The position numbers were made by a program, and so were the translations under genes. Positions 25,201-36,554 of a DNA stretch of 64,000 bases are shown one piece after another. The DNA lies in the NCBI GenBank assembly GCA_003996215.1, contig QJPP01007525.1:992001-1056000 (forward strand), in the 5' to 3' direction. Position 1 is the first letter of the stretch. The number at the start of each line of letters is the position of its first letter. The DNA comes from Jaltomata sinuosa (Eukaryota; Streptophyta; Magnoliopsida; Solanales; Solanaceae). The notes below the pieces were generated by a model, which did no database searches, had not been told where the DNA came from, and worked only from the letters and a program-made list of their open reading frames with translations.

Positions 25201-26151
25201 GAAATCACCAGAACTTTATCCACAAGTTCTCATAGTTCTACTCTAGTCTGTTAATCATATTGCTGGTGATTTGCCAAAATGATGGTTCTTGTAGCCAGCT
25301 GTGCATCATATCTCATATTTATGTCCCTAATAACTGAGGGATTCAATGTATGTAAAGAGTTGATGAACTTAATTTTGCTGGGTTAATCTGGGTGACATTT
25401 GAGAACATTTGCACTAGATGACTTGTAGTGACCATGGAACTCAACATGATCCTTTAAGCATTTAAAGAACTTAAGTTGCATTTGTTTTTGGTTCTCAAAT
25501 GCTGAAGGTTTAAACTGGCACTTCAAAATTTGGAAGTTAATGAGGAAGAAACTTAATGTATGTAGGATTAACAGATGCAAATGGATGATGAAAAGGCCCA
25601 TTTATTTAGATTTCCATTACTAGCTTATATCACTTTTGTTGAGACATGGTTATTAAATCTTCACAGGTGGCACCTTATTGTGCTTCAAAATGGGCAATTG
25701 AAGGTTTGACAGGGTCAGTTGCAAAGGAGTTGCCCCCTGGAATGGCAGCTGTTGCACTTAATCCTGGTGTCATTTACACGGACATGCTTCAGTCGTGCTT
25801 TGGCAATTCAGCATCCCTCTACCAGACACCTGAGTCATGGTACTTAATACCTTCCACTTCATCCTCCCCTCCTCAAACTTGTCAAGAACTAAGAACTACT
25901 TATATACGATTGTTTTGGCTGTTTGAATGCAATTTTAACATCTTGATTCAATTGGTATTTGGGGTTTGTCTTGGAATGCTACACTTTGGGTTTCAAGTTT
26001 GAAGTTATTGTATTTGCTTTAAGATGAATTTCATTCTCCTCTAGAAGTTTGCTAATGTTTAAAATCCTTGTACCTTGTCAGGGCTCCAAAGGCGGCTAAT
26101 ATGATACTAAATCTAACCATGGCTGATAATGGGGCATCTCTTTCGGTGTAA
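22257..26151 (+). CDS. Pterin aldehyde reductase-type short-chain dehydrogenase
   Basis: A classical SDR. The closest family I recognise is the plant NADPH-dependent pterin aldehyde reductase (from memory Arabidopsis At1g10310), which reduces pterin aldehydes salvaged from folate breakdown in the cytosol. Exons: 22257-22499, 23503-23572, 24988-25181, 25667-25839, 26082-26151, all in frame, 249 residues. Cofactor motif TGVSRGLG at 24-31 and basic GCARSQ after strand 2, as expected for NADPH. Active-site serine lies in NMSSGWGRSG (~159/160), with YCASK giving Tyr173 and Lys177. The usual NNAG motif reads NCAG here. The N-terminus has about 18 extra residues rich in Pro and Gly before the fold. 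The last codons GASLSV then TAA match the family's C-terminus. The third intron-exon unit was joined via G|TG. Confidence 0.92.
22923..23090 (+). repeat. ~82-bp imperfect direct repeat in reductase intron 1
   Basis: The block running from ccaagttgcaaa to ggacgagctacaagtatcaa is repeated immediately with a few substitutions. Confidence 0.75.
24050..24151 (-). mobile_element. 5'-truncated SINE with 12-bp target duplication
   Basis: The body (24062-24139, T-run included) matches only the 3' part of the SINE at 18341-18552 (gataaccgtggtgtccgggc onward). It is flanked by atttggtgcatt at 24050-24061 and 24140-24151. The tRNA head is missing, so the copy was truncated on insertion. It is in the second intron of the reductase gene. 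Confidence 0.85.
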
Positions 26152-26768
26152 GTTTACACAGTTAAGTGACGTACTAGCTTTAGCAGGCATCAGAATGATG
26201 GAAACCACCAGTTTTTGACTCCATTGAGTATGATATCAGTTTTCTCCCCAGAGCTGTCTAATGTTTTTGTGAGTTTAGGAGATTTGAAACATTTGTAATG
26301 TTTTGAGCAACTAAGAGGGAGTCAAAGGGAGTTTAGGCTTATGTAAATTGTCTGTTTGTTTGATAAAGCAGGTCTCATTTTTTTTTGCTTTCATTGCTAA
26401 TGTATCAGCTGGTCATCCTCCTAATCATCTATAACATAACCAGATTTGCCTAATTAACTAGTACTTAATTATCTCCATTCCGAATGATGCTTTTGGAGCA
26501 CATGGATATAACTATAAGGTGTGCATTCTTTCATTCAAGAAAGTCTTCTACTACGGTTTGCCTTTTGTTTGTTTGGAGCAATTGGTTTGCCTCTTTTTTT
26601 TTCAATTTGTTGTTTGGACGAAATATAAAGGCACCTCGATATGAATCCCGCTTTTGGTTCAAATAAATAAAGAAAAGGACTCTTTGATTTAATAGTTTAG
26701 TAGTTTCTGTTTTTTTTAAGGAAAATAATAATAAATGGTTTAAGCAACGAAACCTGGATGTTAATTGT

Positions 26769-27698
26769 TTAGGGGGTGTTTGGCAACGAAAATTGTGAGT
26801 ATTTGAAGAAAGTAGTTTTTGTTTTCAAAGTGAAAAATGATATGTGAAAATTGGAGCTGTGTTTGGCTATGACTAGGGGTGGATATGGTATGGTATATAC
26901 TGAATTACCATACCGAACCGAAATTTTTGATACCGTGGTTTGGATATTATGGTATTTGGTATGGTATATGGTATGCATTTTTTTTTTTTGGTATTTGGTA
27001 TGGTATTCGGTATTTATAAACAATATACCGAAATACCGAATACCATACCGAAGTATATAATTGCATAAATAATTTATATATTATTAAAATACTAGCAAAT
27101 ATACAACCTAATATTAGTATAAAACTAAATATTTAGACATTGGAACTTTGACTACTTAATCATGATTGAAATATTTTGTTGTATAATTGATTAACAAAGG
27201 GAGTTGGTTATACCTTCTTTTGAATATATATTTCAACATATGTAATGTGTTGATATGATATAATTGAGACATTTTTTTAAAAGTCGAAGTCATAATTCTC
27301 TACTATTGTACAAGTATATATTAGTCGAAATTGAACAAACTATGGTTACTGATTTACCATACCGCAAGATACCGAAACCGAACTTTTAAATACTGAATCA
27401 TACCGAACTAGTTTGGTATGGTAATGGTATTGTATTTTTAAAAACCGAATATTGAAATTACCGAACCGAAGTTTCAAATACCATACCGTACCATACCATG
27501 CTCACCCCTAGCTATGACTACAAATTGGAGTTGTTTTTGAATTTTTGTGAGTAATCTGGAGTGGAAAAAGTAAAAATAGGTTTTTGGTGTTTCTCAAATT
27601 CTTGAAAAATCCGAAGCTGAAATTTTATGGCCAAACGTGTATTTCAGAGTTTAACACGGGGAAAAAGTAAAAAAAATTCATGGCCAAACGCTCCCTTA
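26769..27698. mobile_element. Tourist-like MITE interrupted by a hAT element
   Basis: The MITE runs 26772-27695, with TTA on both sides (26769-26771 and 27696-27698). Its ends are GGGGGTGTTTGGCAACGAAA and, inverted, GGGAGCGTTTGGCCATGAAT. Without the inserted hAT and its extra 8-bp duplication it is about 279 bp, typical for Tourist-like PIF/Harbinger MITEs. Confidence 0.8.
26866..27518. mobile_element. hAT non-autonomous element nested in Tourist MITE
   Basis: The element is 26874-27510 with ends TAGGGGTG and CACCCCTA and an exact 8-bp duplication gctatgac (26866-26873, 27511-27518). The interior near both ends is made of ggtatggtat/ataccatacc repeats, including a hairpin around 26976-27052. 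No transposase reading frame is present. Confidence 0.9.
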
Positions 27699-28495
27699 GT
27701 ATCTTTAGAAATCAACAGCAATAATATGTTCATTGGAATTCTATAAAGTGGGATTTTAAAAAAATGATGTGTATGTAACTTTATTTCTACCTTATAAAAG
27801 TAGAGAGATTTTTTCCGATGGAAGCTCAAAAATGTTATAAAATCGAACAAATTCTTTGTACACAAAATGCATAGGATGAAAATTCTTCAAGAAGCATCTT
27901 TTATCTTCACTCACTTTCAAAATACATGGAGATTGGAAAAAAAGAGAGTTTTGATATTTACATCAAACTAGATTAATTTTATTTTAATGGTCATAAATTG
28001 AAGCAGCACACATGAATAAATCAAGATTAAATGATGCAACTGTTTCATTTTAAAAGATAAATAAATATCATGTATATATTCCCTTCGTTCTTAAATACTT
28101 ATCATCCTTATTAAAAATAAATGATTTACAATATTTGTCATTTTAAAAAATTAAAACATAATTAATTATTTATTTTCAGTTTTAATCTTAATTATAAATA
28201 TGGAAAAGGATTAATATAATGTAAAAGAAAAAAATATTAAATTAATAAAAATAATTTAATTAAATTAGCTTTTGCTTAATATTTTTTTTAAGAGATGTAA
28301 ACGGGTTAAACATGACAAGTATTAAGAACCGGAAAAACATGACCAAGTATTTAATAACAGGGTGTATTGATTAGAGAGTCGCAAAAATCCAAACACCATT
28401 AAAGTGTTCCTTTGGAGTTGACGTCTGCAACTTTTTGGTGGCTACGATTTTCAGGCAATAAATAGATAAATTTATTATCTAGTTGGTGGGAAGCC

Positions 28496-31400
28496 ATGGC
28501 CATTGCAGGGGCAGCAGCTCCTTGTTCACCATTTCTTGGCCATCTTCCTTTCCACCTTGTACTTCTTCTTCCTTCTTCTTTCTCACAACTTTTACTTTCA
28601 AATTGTTTCATTCAATGGTTCTACTTTAAATGGGCTAGGTTAATGTTTTTCGTTTTCTGTTTGTATTATAGGGGAAATCATCATGTGCATACTTTACCCA
28701 CAATTCAGTTTGCATTTTCAAAGTAAAAGCACTGTTTTGGGGTTCAAGAAGAAGTGGCAAGCCTGCTGACAAACTTCTTTCACTTGGGGAATTCACTTTA
28801 TCAGGCCCAGAATCACAGGTACTTCTTGGGGACCCCCACCCTTTCTTTTTTCTTTCTTGGGTTCAAAACAAATCAAGATTCTTGGTTAGTTGAAACCTAC
28901 CAGTGGCATTATCAAAACAAATCAAGAATACAACTTGCAGATTACCCTTTTGAAAGTTCTGCTAGTTATAGTGATTGTTTCTTGTGATTATTACTTCAAG
29001 TGTCATTAGATTTCTCTTTTGTTTTTAGGGGGATACAGGAACTTCTGAAAAGATATCCGTTTCTGTGATTTCCTCAATCTCAGAGGTTTCGCCAGATGAG
29101 TGGGATTCTTGCAGTCTTGATTCCACTGGTGGTCAGCAGTTTAATCCCTTTCTCTCACACGGTTTTCTTTCGAGCTTAGAGGAGTCTGGCTCTGCCGTGG
29201 AGGTTATCAATTTATCACCTTCTATTTGAAAATGCTTTGCGTAATGGTTATTTGTTGCATGGTTAAGAGCACTGCACCTGCCATTGTCTCTCTTTGTCTG
29301 TCTTTTTTGTGTTTGGTGATGTTTATATAAGTTAAACGTTGGAATAGATGTGAGCCTAACTTTCAATGAACTCATAAGAGACCTAGGTAGCTAATCATGT
29401 ATCTCTTCTATCTTCTACCTTCAGTTTATGCTGCCTCTGATCTTGTTATGACCTCATTTTGATGGAAGAAAAGCTTATGTTCTCTCTCAGGGAACTGGCT
29501 GGATACCACAACACATCATTGCTAAGGATGCAAGTAATAATATTTTAGGTGTTGTTCCTCTCTATCTCAAAAGGTTCAGAATCTGTCAATGCTATATGTG
29601 GACTTCACATTCTTCTGCTGGATAATTTCTTGACTTTGTGTGATGAACATGCATTAGCTAATTCCTTCTTATCCAAATTTGCAGCCATTCTTATGGTGAA
29701 TATGTATTCGATAATTCTTGGGCAAATGCCTATTACAATTATGGTTTGAGCTATTATCCAAAGCTGCAATGCTCGGTGCCTTTCACTCCAGTTACTGGCC
29801 CAAGGATCTTGGTCTGTAACACGTCACATAGAGATCAAGTCTTTGACATCCTGGTCTCCGCAATGAAGGATTTAGCAGTCAAGGTATTCTTTTCTTCATG
29901 TCCAAACACGCCTAGTTATACTTTGGATTTCATAAATACTTTTAAACTCGTCCAGTTGTAAATCTGATTCTTTTTATTCTTATCAACTGTTGCTCATTGG
30001 TTATGGAAGTTCCTGCATATTGAAGCCAATGTTTGTGTTGTCCTTATTTATCGAAAGGTGTCATTTCTTCTAGTCTGACTTGATGAGGATTTTTGAGTTA
30101 TAATAAGCCAGAAGATAAATCTATTCTGTGGAGGAGATATCTAAAATCTATGCCACTTTCTAGTGATGTCAATGCTACCTTTAATGTGAAAGCTAAAATC
30201 TATGCCACTTTCTAGTGATGTCAATGCTACCTTTAATGTGAAAGCTTGCTAGACAAGCTCAGAAGACAATTGAGGAATTTGCAATCTACCTGTTCCTTAC
30301 GTGCATCCTATGAGACAAAGCATGTCAAATAACTTGGTTGAGAATTAAGGTTATGAATTTGATAAATCAAACTCTCTAAGAAGGAAAACCTACATTATTA
30401 GTGTGATCAAAGGAACGTGTGTGCATGGATGATAAAGGTCGAGGCACATGGCGTAAGACATGCTAAATGTGTTGTTGGGGCGTCAATTCTTGTAAAATGA
30501 CCAGTACCATCCTGGTCTAATTGGAAATAGATTTCTGATAGGGCCATTAAAATCTCCAAAATTCTCATTTGGTTGAAGTTACTTCTTGAGCGACAAAGCT
30601 TATGAATTAGCTCCTCTCTGTTGCTTTCGTCGTAACACATTTCCTTCTTTTGTCTTCTTGAATTGTACTACTGTTGAGTTGCATAGTTTAACAATACAAT
30701 AAGTAACTCGTGCTAAGTGGTTAGCTGGAGAATCTAGTACATTATTTCATATTTTGCCATATGGCCCATACCTTTATTAGTAGTTCTGGAATACGTATTA
30801 AGTACAGTCAACAATCATAGTTTGGGATGCATTAATTAATTTCATATGCCTAGAAGGGCTCCATTTTTCTGTATTGTAATGACATTTTACCTTGACAGTT
30901 TAATGTTTCATCTCTACATATTACTTTTCCCACTGCAAATGAGTGGCACAAGTTGGAGGAGAAAGGTTTTCTGCAAAGGATTGGAATGCAGTATCATTGG
31001 AAAAATCGTAATTATAAAAAGTGAGTATGTAGATCTACTTCATATTTGAGATAGTTGCTTTGAAATTTTGAGGAACAAATTTCACATAGTTGTAGCTTGT
31101 AGTTTGTTCTTTTTCTTCTTCTTAGTAGGTGATCATATTTCATTTGGCCATATTACATCCTATCGTACTATATAGATTCCGAAGGCCTCATCTCCCGGTT
31201 GATGCGTGGATAAAGGAGCTTGATGCTTATGATAAGCAAAACCTTATAATCCGGTTAAATGGGTTTCTTCTAGAACTGGTACTGCCTCTATCACAAAATC
31301 ATGGAAGGGGGTTGCGCGCTGTGTTAGAGTAGGAGTAACCTTGGGAACCAAGGTTCAAATCCCGCACAAGCGACACTATGTGATTTGTTTTCATCTCTCT

Positions 31401-34400
31401 AGACCTTGACAGATATAGTTACCTTGTTTTTGTGTTGGTGGGAGGTAAAAGGTAATTAATCGAGGTGTGCACAAGTTGGAGAGGACACCACAATTAATCT
31501 ATGAAAAAGAAAAAGCCACCAAAGTAATTGAGATTGCTTCATCTGAAGAGCATTACATAGACCTTTACACTTTGTCCACACTTCTATGTGTTCATATTTA
31601 CCACTAGATCATATTAATGAGTTTTTGTTTCTTTTTGATTGTTATAAGTTTGTGCTTTGATGTTCAGCTTTGATGAGTTTTTGATGGACATGAAGCAAAG
31701 TAAGAGGAAAAACATTCGCCAAGAACGCAAGAAGGTTTGTAGAAGTAGTGTTCTTTTTCCTTCAAAATTGCTTGGTCAGTCAATAGCTCTAGAAGGTTTT
31801 CAAAAAGGGTTGTACAAAGAAAAGTATTTGTATCTAAAAGGAAATCTAATTAGACATGCCTTTAGTCACACATGTCCATGCCGAAACTCTGTATCATAAA
31901 ACAGTTATCTAAAATACATCATGCGAAGGAGAACAAGTCTGCAATATGCAGAACATTAGAAGGTCCCTGCTTCAGGAAACCAAATGATCAGAGGACTTGG
32001 TCCTACATCTAGAATTCTAGATTATATCCAATCCTACTGGAAACATGTTTATATGTTTTTTATTGTCAATAACAATTTTAGAAAGTTCACCATGTGGGTG
32101 TTCTCTGGGATGAGGGGTTGGGGCATTTGGGTAGGCCCCTTTATAATGTTTTATCAGTAGTCTAAGCTTGGAGAAAGTTAAAAATGAACATGGTGTATAA
32201 TAATAATTAGACATGCCCTTTGGGGTCACACATGCTCATGCTGAAATTTGTATCATAGAGTAGTTCGTAATAATATATCACATGACAGAGAACACGTTTG
32301 CAGTATGCAGAACATATAAAGTTCCCTGCTTCAGAAAACCTAATGACTAGAAGACTTTGGTCTTACATCTAAATATCCAATCCTGCTGGGAACGTGTTTA
32401 CATTTACTCTCTTACAATGAAAAAGAAATCTATGATTGTTGTATAAACAAGGCTTTATTATTGTTTACTCTCTCTATTTCAATTTGTTTGTCTTACTTTC
32501 CTTTTTAGTCTGTTTCAAAAAGAACGCCTCTTTCCTTTTTTGAAAATTCTCTAATTTTAACTTTCCACATGGCATGTTTAAGACCACAAGATTCAAAAGT
32601 CTTCTTTACTTTCTTAAACTCTGTGTTGAGTCAAAACCAGACAAACAAGTTGAAATGGAGGGAGTATTTAGTTTTGCCACATCTGCAGCGCCACTTTATT
32701 GGCATGGCTGTATGGCTATTGGCATGTTGCATATTTCTGCAGTGGCATCTTTTCTTCATCCCGTGTTCTTACGTATTTCTATCACATGAAGATCTTTCTT
32801 AGAGGAGTATAGTGTTTCCTTTTAGTTTCATTATTAGCTAAATACAGCTTTTACTCCTTTCTCTTCTCAATGTCTTCAATTTTGCAAAATACTCATTAAG
32901 ATCTTTAAAAGTTTGTTATGCTGTTGCAAGACATATTATACTGGCAAATTTCACAAGAAGATATGCATTGCGTGGACTATATGGATTGAAAGAAATAGGA
33001 GATGTTTTGAAGATAAAGAGAGACGATATCTGTTGTTATGTATAGATGTATGCCGAATATGTACTTCTGGATGAAAGGGAAGTTAGTTTTGAATTTGCAT
33101 ATGCTGGAGTTGTTAGAATCCCTGAATATGTAATGTAAAACAACTCCAGCTTTTTGTATTTGCTGCAGTATTTCTTGGTATTGTTTCTTAATAGAACTTA
33201 AAAATTATCAGGAAAAAAAACTCATAAGATCTTTTCTTATTTCAGATATCGGCCCAAAATGTGACCATGAAACGCTTAAGAGGATCTGAAATCAAGGTGT
33301 GTTTTTGCAGCTTTTAACTTTCCATTTAATTAGTTACTTGAGCATAAGTGACTTTGTTGGGATAGGGTATATTTTTCTCGAGGGTAGTAAGAGCAGTTTA
33401 TGTATTGTGATGTATTGCTGCATGTTCATTTGGTCACTGCATCAGCATTTATTGTGATGCATTGCCACTTGTTCAATTTGGTCCATACATACTGATGCAA
33501 ATCTGTATTCCTTGCTTGAGAACTATGTGATACCATAGGGACTGATCAAGGGACCATACCATCCTTGCCATATTAGGATTTAGGATATGATCCTTTATAT
33601 GGATCTATTCCTTGAGTCCTTTCTTACTTGATTACTGGGTGACATTTTAGCTTTTAGCGTCTCGTCTTAGTTCAAGATCCCTCTTACTAACTGGATTCAA
33701 AAAATTAGCAGATATGATCCCTTGCCTGTATTTTTGTTGATCCGTTTTCCTTGAATCGATGGGTTTGGCATGAGATGATAATGAGAGAGCTTCACATATC
33801 ATTAAAAGGTGGATTGATGGAGTTCTTGGTATTGCTTTTGGTTCTCTATCCTTTCCTATCAGCGAGTGTAAAGCCTTTTTTCGAGATCTCTAGCGGATAA
33901 GAAAGAACTCTTCCCTACACTGCTTCCTTTTTGAAAGAGTAGACTTGGTCTACGCACAATAATAACCATGTTGGACCAAACAAAAATTCTAAGAATGGAG
34001 CCGATCTAGAGGGATATTTGTTGTTCACTGAAGAACTAACATTTATCTTAATGTTTCATTTTTCGAACTGGATCTTGAAATACTTTCTGTATGTTTCCTT
34101 CGCAGGTTAAACTTAGTAGTAGTAGATTCAGAATATCTTTTAAATTAGCAATTTGACCAATGAGTGTGGAACTAAATTTCTATCTTTGACATGTAGTGGT
34201 CGTGATAGAGTGAAAGATTCAGGATTATGTTACTTTAGCTTCAAACTTTGATAGATAAAGTAATGGAGCTGAGGTTACACAGTTTCGATGCTATGATCAT
34301 TCTATCTAGCCTGTTATGTTAGCACCAAATCAAATTCAAAGATGCATCTTGGGGCAATTTTGGCCCTGCTATTAGGTTTTCTGTTCACTTGTGAAGAATA

Positions 34401-36554
34401 AAGAACAAACGAAGAAGAAAAGATGCGTTGAAGGCTTCAAAGATGCATCTTGGGGCAATTTTGGCCCTGCTATTAGGTTTTCTGTTCACTTGTGAAGAAT
34501 AAAGAACAAACGAAGAAGAAAAGATGCGTTGAAGGCTTGAAATTGACAGTACAATTAGGCACTTCTAATGCAGCGTCTTAATCTAGTAGAATAATGTGAT
34601 TATTCTTTACTTGTAACAAGCTGAGTAAATTAACCTCCTAAATTAAGTAGATGATATCCTAGAATATCATATAGAATAGGCTACAATGTTCAATTATTTA
34701 AAAACAGTAAATCTAGAAAATACCTTACGTCTGGACAGGAACGACTGATTTGTTGTTTTAAGGCACATGAATCCCGAGTACATGCAACTGTTATTATGTC
34801 CTTGAATAAGATTGAAATTCTCATTTCATGCTTGTCTATTGGTATTGGCAGGCCAGCCACTGGGACACATTTTATAAGTTCTACAGAAATACAACGGATA
34901 ACAAGTAGGAGTTCTTTTCTTTGGACCATTTGGTTTTTCTCTTTTCTATATTATCTTAACTAAACTTTAGTCAGCTATATTATTCTACTTAGTGTACTTT
35001 ACAGTTGTATTTCAGTACCTGCATTATCTAATCTGTGTTCTCTGTCTCATTAGGTGGGGTACTGCTTATTTAACGAGAGACTTTTTTCATCGTATGGGTG
35101 CAAAGATGGGTGACAATGTACTGCTTGTTGTTGCGGAAGAAGGTGATGAGCTTGTAGCTGCAGCTCTTAATCTTATTGGAGGAGATACCTTGTACGGACG
35201 ACTATGGGGATGTCTCCCAGGAGCCTACTATGCGAATTTGCATTTTGAAGCATGCTATTACCAGGTATTTTAAACCATCAATTAAAAATAAGAAAAGAAT
35301 GTGGCTTGCAGTGCAGGTTTTTTTGACTTGTGACGACAGTGTCCACAGAGATAGCTACTTGTGTTTTTCATGGTGTAGACTCGTCTATTTTCAAGAATTT
35401 AGCCTCTAGTGGTTCAGAAGTAAATCAGGATCCTCTTGAGTCTTTAATGTTTTCCTGCTTGAAATTTCATATCTAAGTTCCCTTTATCTGTTTTTCAGGC
35501 CATAGACGCGGCGATTGAACTCAATCTTAGCACAGTAGAGGCTGGTGCTCAGGGTGAACACAAAATTCAGAGGGGATATATGCCAGTGACTACTTACAGC
35601 TGTCACTATATTCTAGATGAGGATTTTAAGCGAATTATTGATGATTTCTTGGTACGAGAAGCTGCTCAGGTGATTATTCTTCCCAATGAAAAGCCTTTCA
35701 GATGATTGTTACCTTCTCTTCTTGAATGTTCTTTTTTCTCGAAGGAAAATTAAAAAATGAAAAACTTGTATTCCCATAATAGGTAAAGGACACATTTTAT
35801 GAGCATAAGCACCAAAACCCTGAGGTCAAGGCTGTCTTGAACTTTGAATAATGAGATTACAGAGCTGTATAAGACTTCTATACCCAACCGAATACCAGGA
35901 AGCTTGGAAGGCACATTCTGAGTGTAACACTGTAATTTCCTGTCCTTTTAAGCCAATAGGTAATAGATATTCCAACCAGTTTGTAACCTCACTTTATGCT
36001 AATTGAGCATATCTTGGGGACAAGGTATCATCCAGATAATCTGCTAAGGTTGGATTTGAAGGACTACATAAAAAGTTGTCTGCTGTAGTCCCAACGCAGT
36101 GGAAGCTCTCCATCGGGAATCTAGAAATCAATTATTAAACACTACTTTATTGAGGTCGACGGGTAACAATATGATGGTCAATATGCTTTTCTCTGGGACT
36201 GGGATTAAATCAGATGAAAGAGTCTGACAACAGGCCCCTACGTGCTTTCGTTAATGGACTCTTCTCATCGGTCTGAACAAAATTGTTCTTCTTGTGTTTC
36301 TTCCCCTCCAAAATCCTCCAGCTGTAGCTTAGTTTAGATTGTTATACAAAAATCTCTAAATCCGTTAAGCAATATTTATGTGCTTGATGAAATAAAGACG
36401 TTAAGTTGCTTTCTGGAGATGGAACCACATTAATATGGATACTGCAGCTTTGAGGAGCTCTCATTGATCTCTGTCTTGTATTTTCCTACAGGTTAAACTT
36501 GTTACGAAATTATTACAGGATTCTGGTCCTTTCAAGGAGAATGTATGGAATTGA
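28496..36554 (+). CDS. FemAB-like (DUF482) GNAT-fold protein, probably organellar
   Basis: This matches the FemAB-like/DUF482 family (Pfam PF04339 from memory), related to bacterial aminoacyl transferases; the plant function is not known to me. Confident exons: 28672-28818, 29029-29202, 29491-29573, 29685-29883, 30899-31020, 31668-31734, 33246-33296, 34852-34904, 35054-35264, 35499-35669, 36492-36554 (stop). They are in phase and give 446 residues. Diagnostic stretches: FDNSWANAYYNYG, FPTANEWHKLEEKGF, QSKRKNIRQERKK, LYGRLWGCLPGAY and VEAGAQGEHKIQRGY. The start MAIAGAAAPCSPFLGHL at 28496 resembles a transit peptide. Exon 1 to exon 2 is unresolved: the best-looking donor (ctag|gttaat at 28638) gives the wrong phase, while a weaker one (ctt|gtactt at 28559) keeps frame. 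The gene is convergent with DRP2. Confidence 0.85.
30141..30244 (+). repeat. Exact 52-bp tandem duplication
   Basis: The unit starting ctaaaatctatgccac occurs at 30141-30192 and again at 30193-30244 with no difference seen. It lies in the intron after the fifth exon of the FemAB-like gene. Confidence 0.9.
31300..31499 (+). mobile_element. tRNA-derived SINE, plus orientation
   Basis: Box B ggttcaaatccc is at about 31350, preceded by a box A-like stretch. The 3' end (attaatcgaggtgtgcacaa then ggacaccac) is homologous, in opposite orientation, to the 3' block of the SINE at 18341-18552. Borders are approximate. It lies in a FemAB-like gene intron, same orientation as the gene. Confidence 0.7.
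31846..32405 (+). repeat. Diverged direct duplication of ~205 bp
   Basis: The block at about 31846-32048 (attagacatgcc to ggaaacatgttt) recurs at about 32204-32405 with many substitutions. The spacing is about 357 bp. Intron of the FemAB-like gene. Confidence 0.65.
32466..32666. mobile_element. Stowaway-type MITE with TA duplication
   Basis: The ends are ctctctctatttcaatttgt and, inverted, ctccctccatttcaacttgt, flanked by TA at 32466-32467 and 32665-32666. The size is about 197 bp. The ctccctcc...ttcaa end is characteristic of Stowaway (Tc1/mariner) MITEs. It is in a FemAB-like gene intron. Confidence 0.8.
32891..33236 (+). mobile_element. LINE 3' fragment with poly(A) and target duplication
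   Basis: It translates to WTIWIERNRRCFEDKE, the conserved tail of the plant LINE reverse transcriptase zinc-binding region. It ends in aaaaaaaa at 33213-33220. actcattaagatcttt before it (32891-32906) and actcataagatctttt after it form a target duplication with one indel. It is 5' truncated and non-coding now. Confidence 0.7.
34337..34538 (+). repeat. Exact 101-bp tandem duplication
   Basis: The unit starting caaagatgcatcttgggg occupies 34337-34437 and repeats at 34438-34538 with no difference seen. It lies in the FemAB-like intron just upstream of the exon at 34852. Confidence 0.92.

Larger units (their letters stand above)
26152..28495. other. Intergenic spacer reductase to FemAB-like gene
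   Basis: Contains the reductase 3' UTR, a nested transposon pair (26769-27698) and, near 28080-28350, AT-rich sequence whose ends (cccttcgttcttaaatactt and inverted ggttcttaatacttgtcatg) suggest a decayed Stowaway-type MITE. The FemAB-like promoter must lie just before 28496. Confidence 0.6.

Noticed and set aside
26769..27060. Open frames rich in Tyr/Thr on both strands
   Set aside because: They arise from the ggtatggtat repeats of the hAT element.
31350..31362. tRNA gene suggested by box B-like ggttcaaatccc
   Set aside because: No cloverleaf can be built; it is the head of a SINE. The same holds for the heads at 4365-4575 and 18341-18552.
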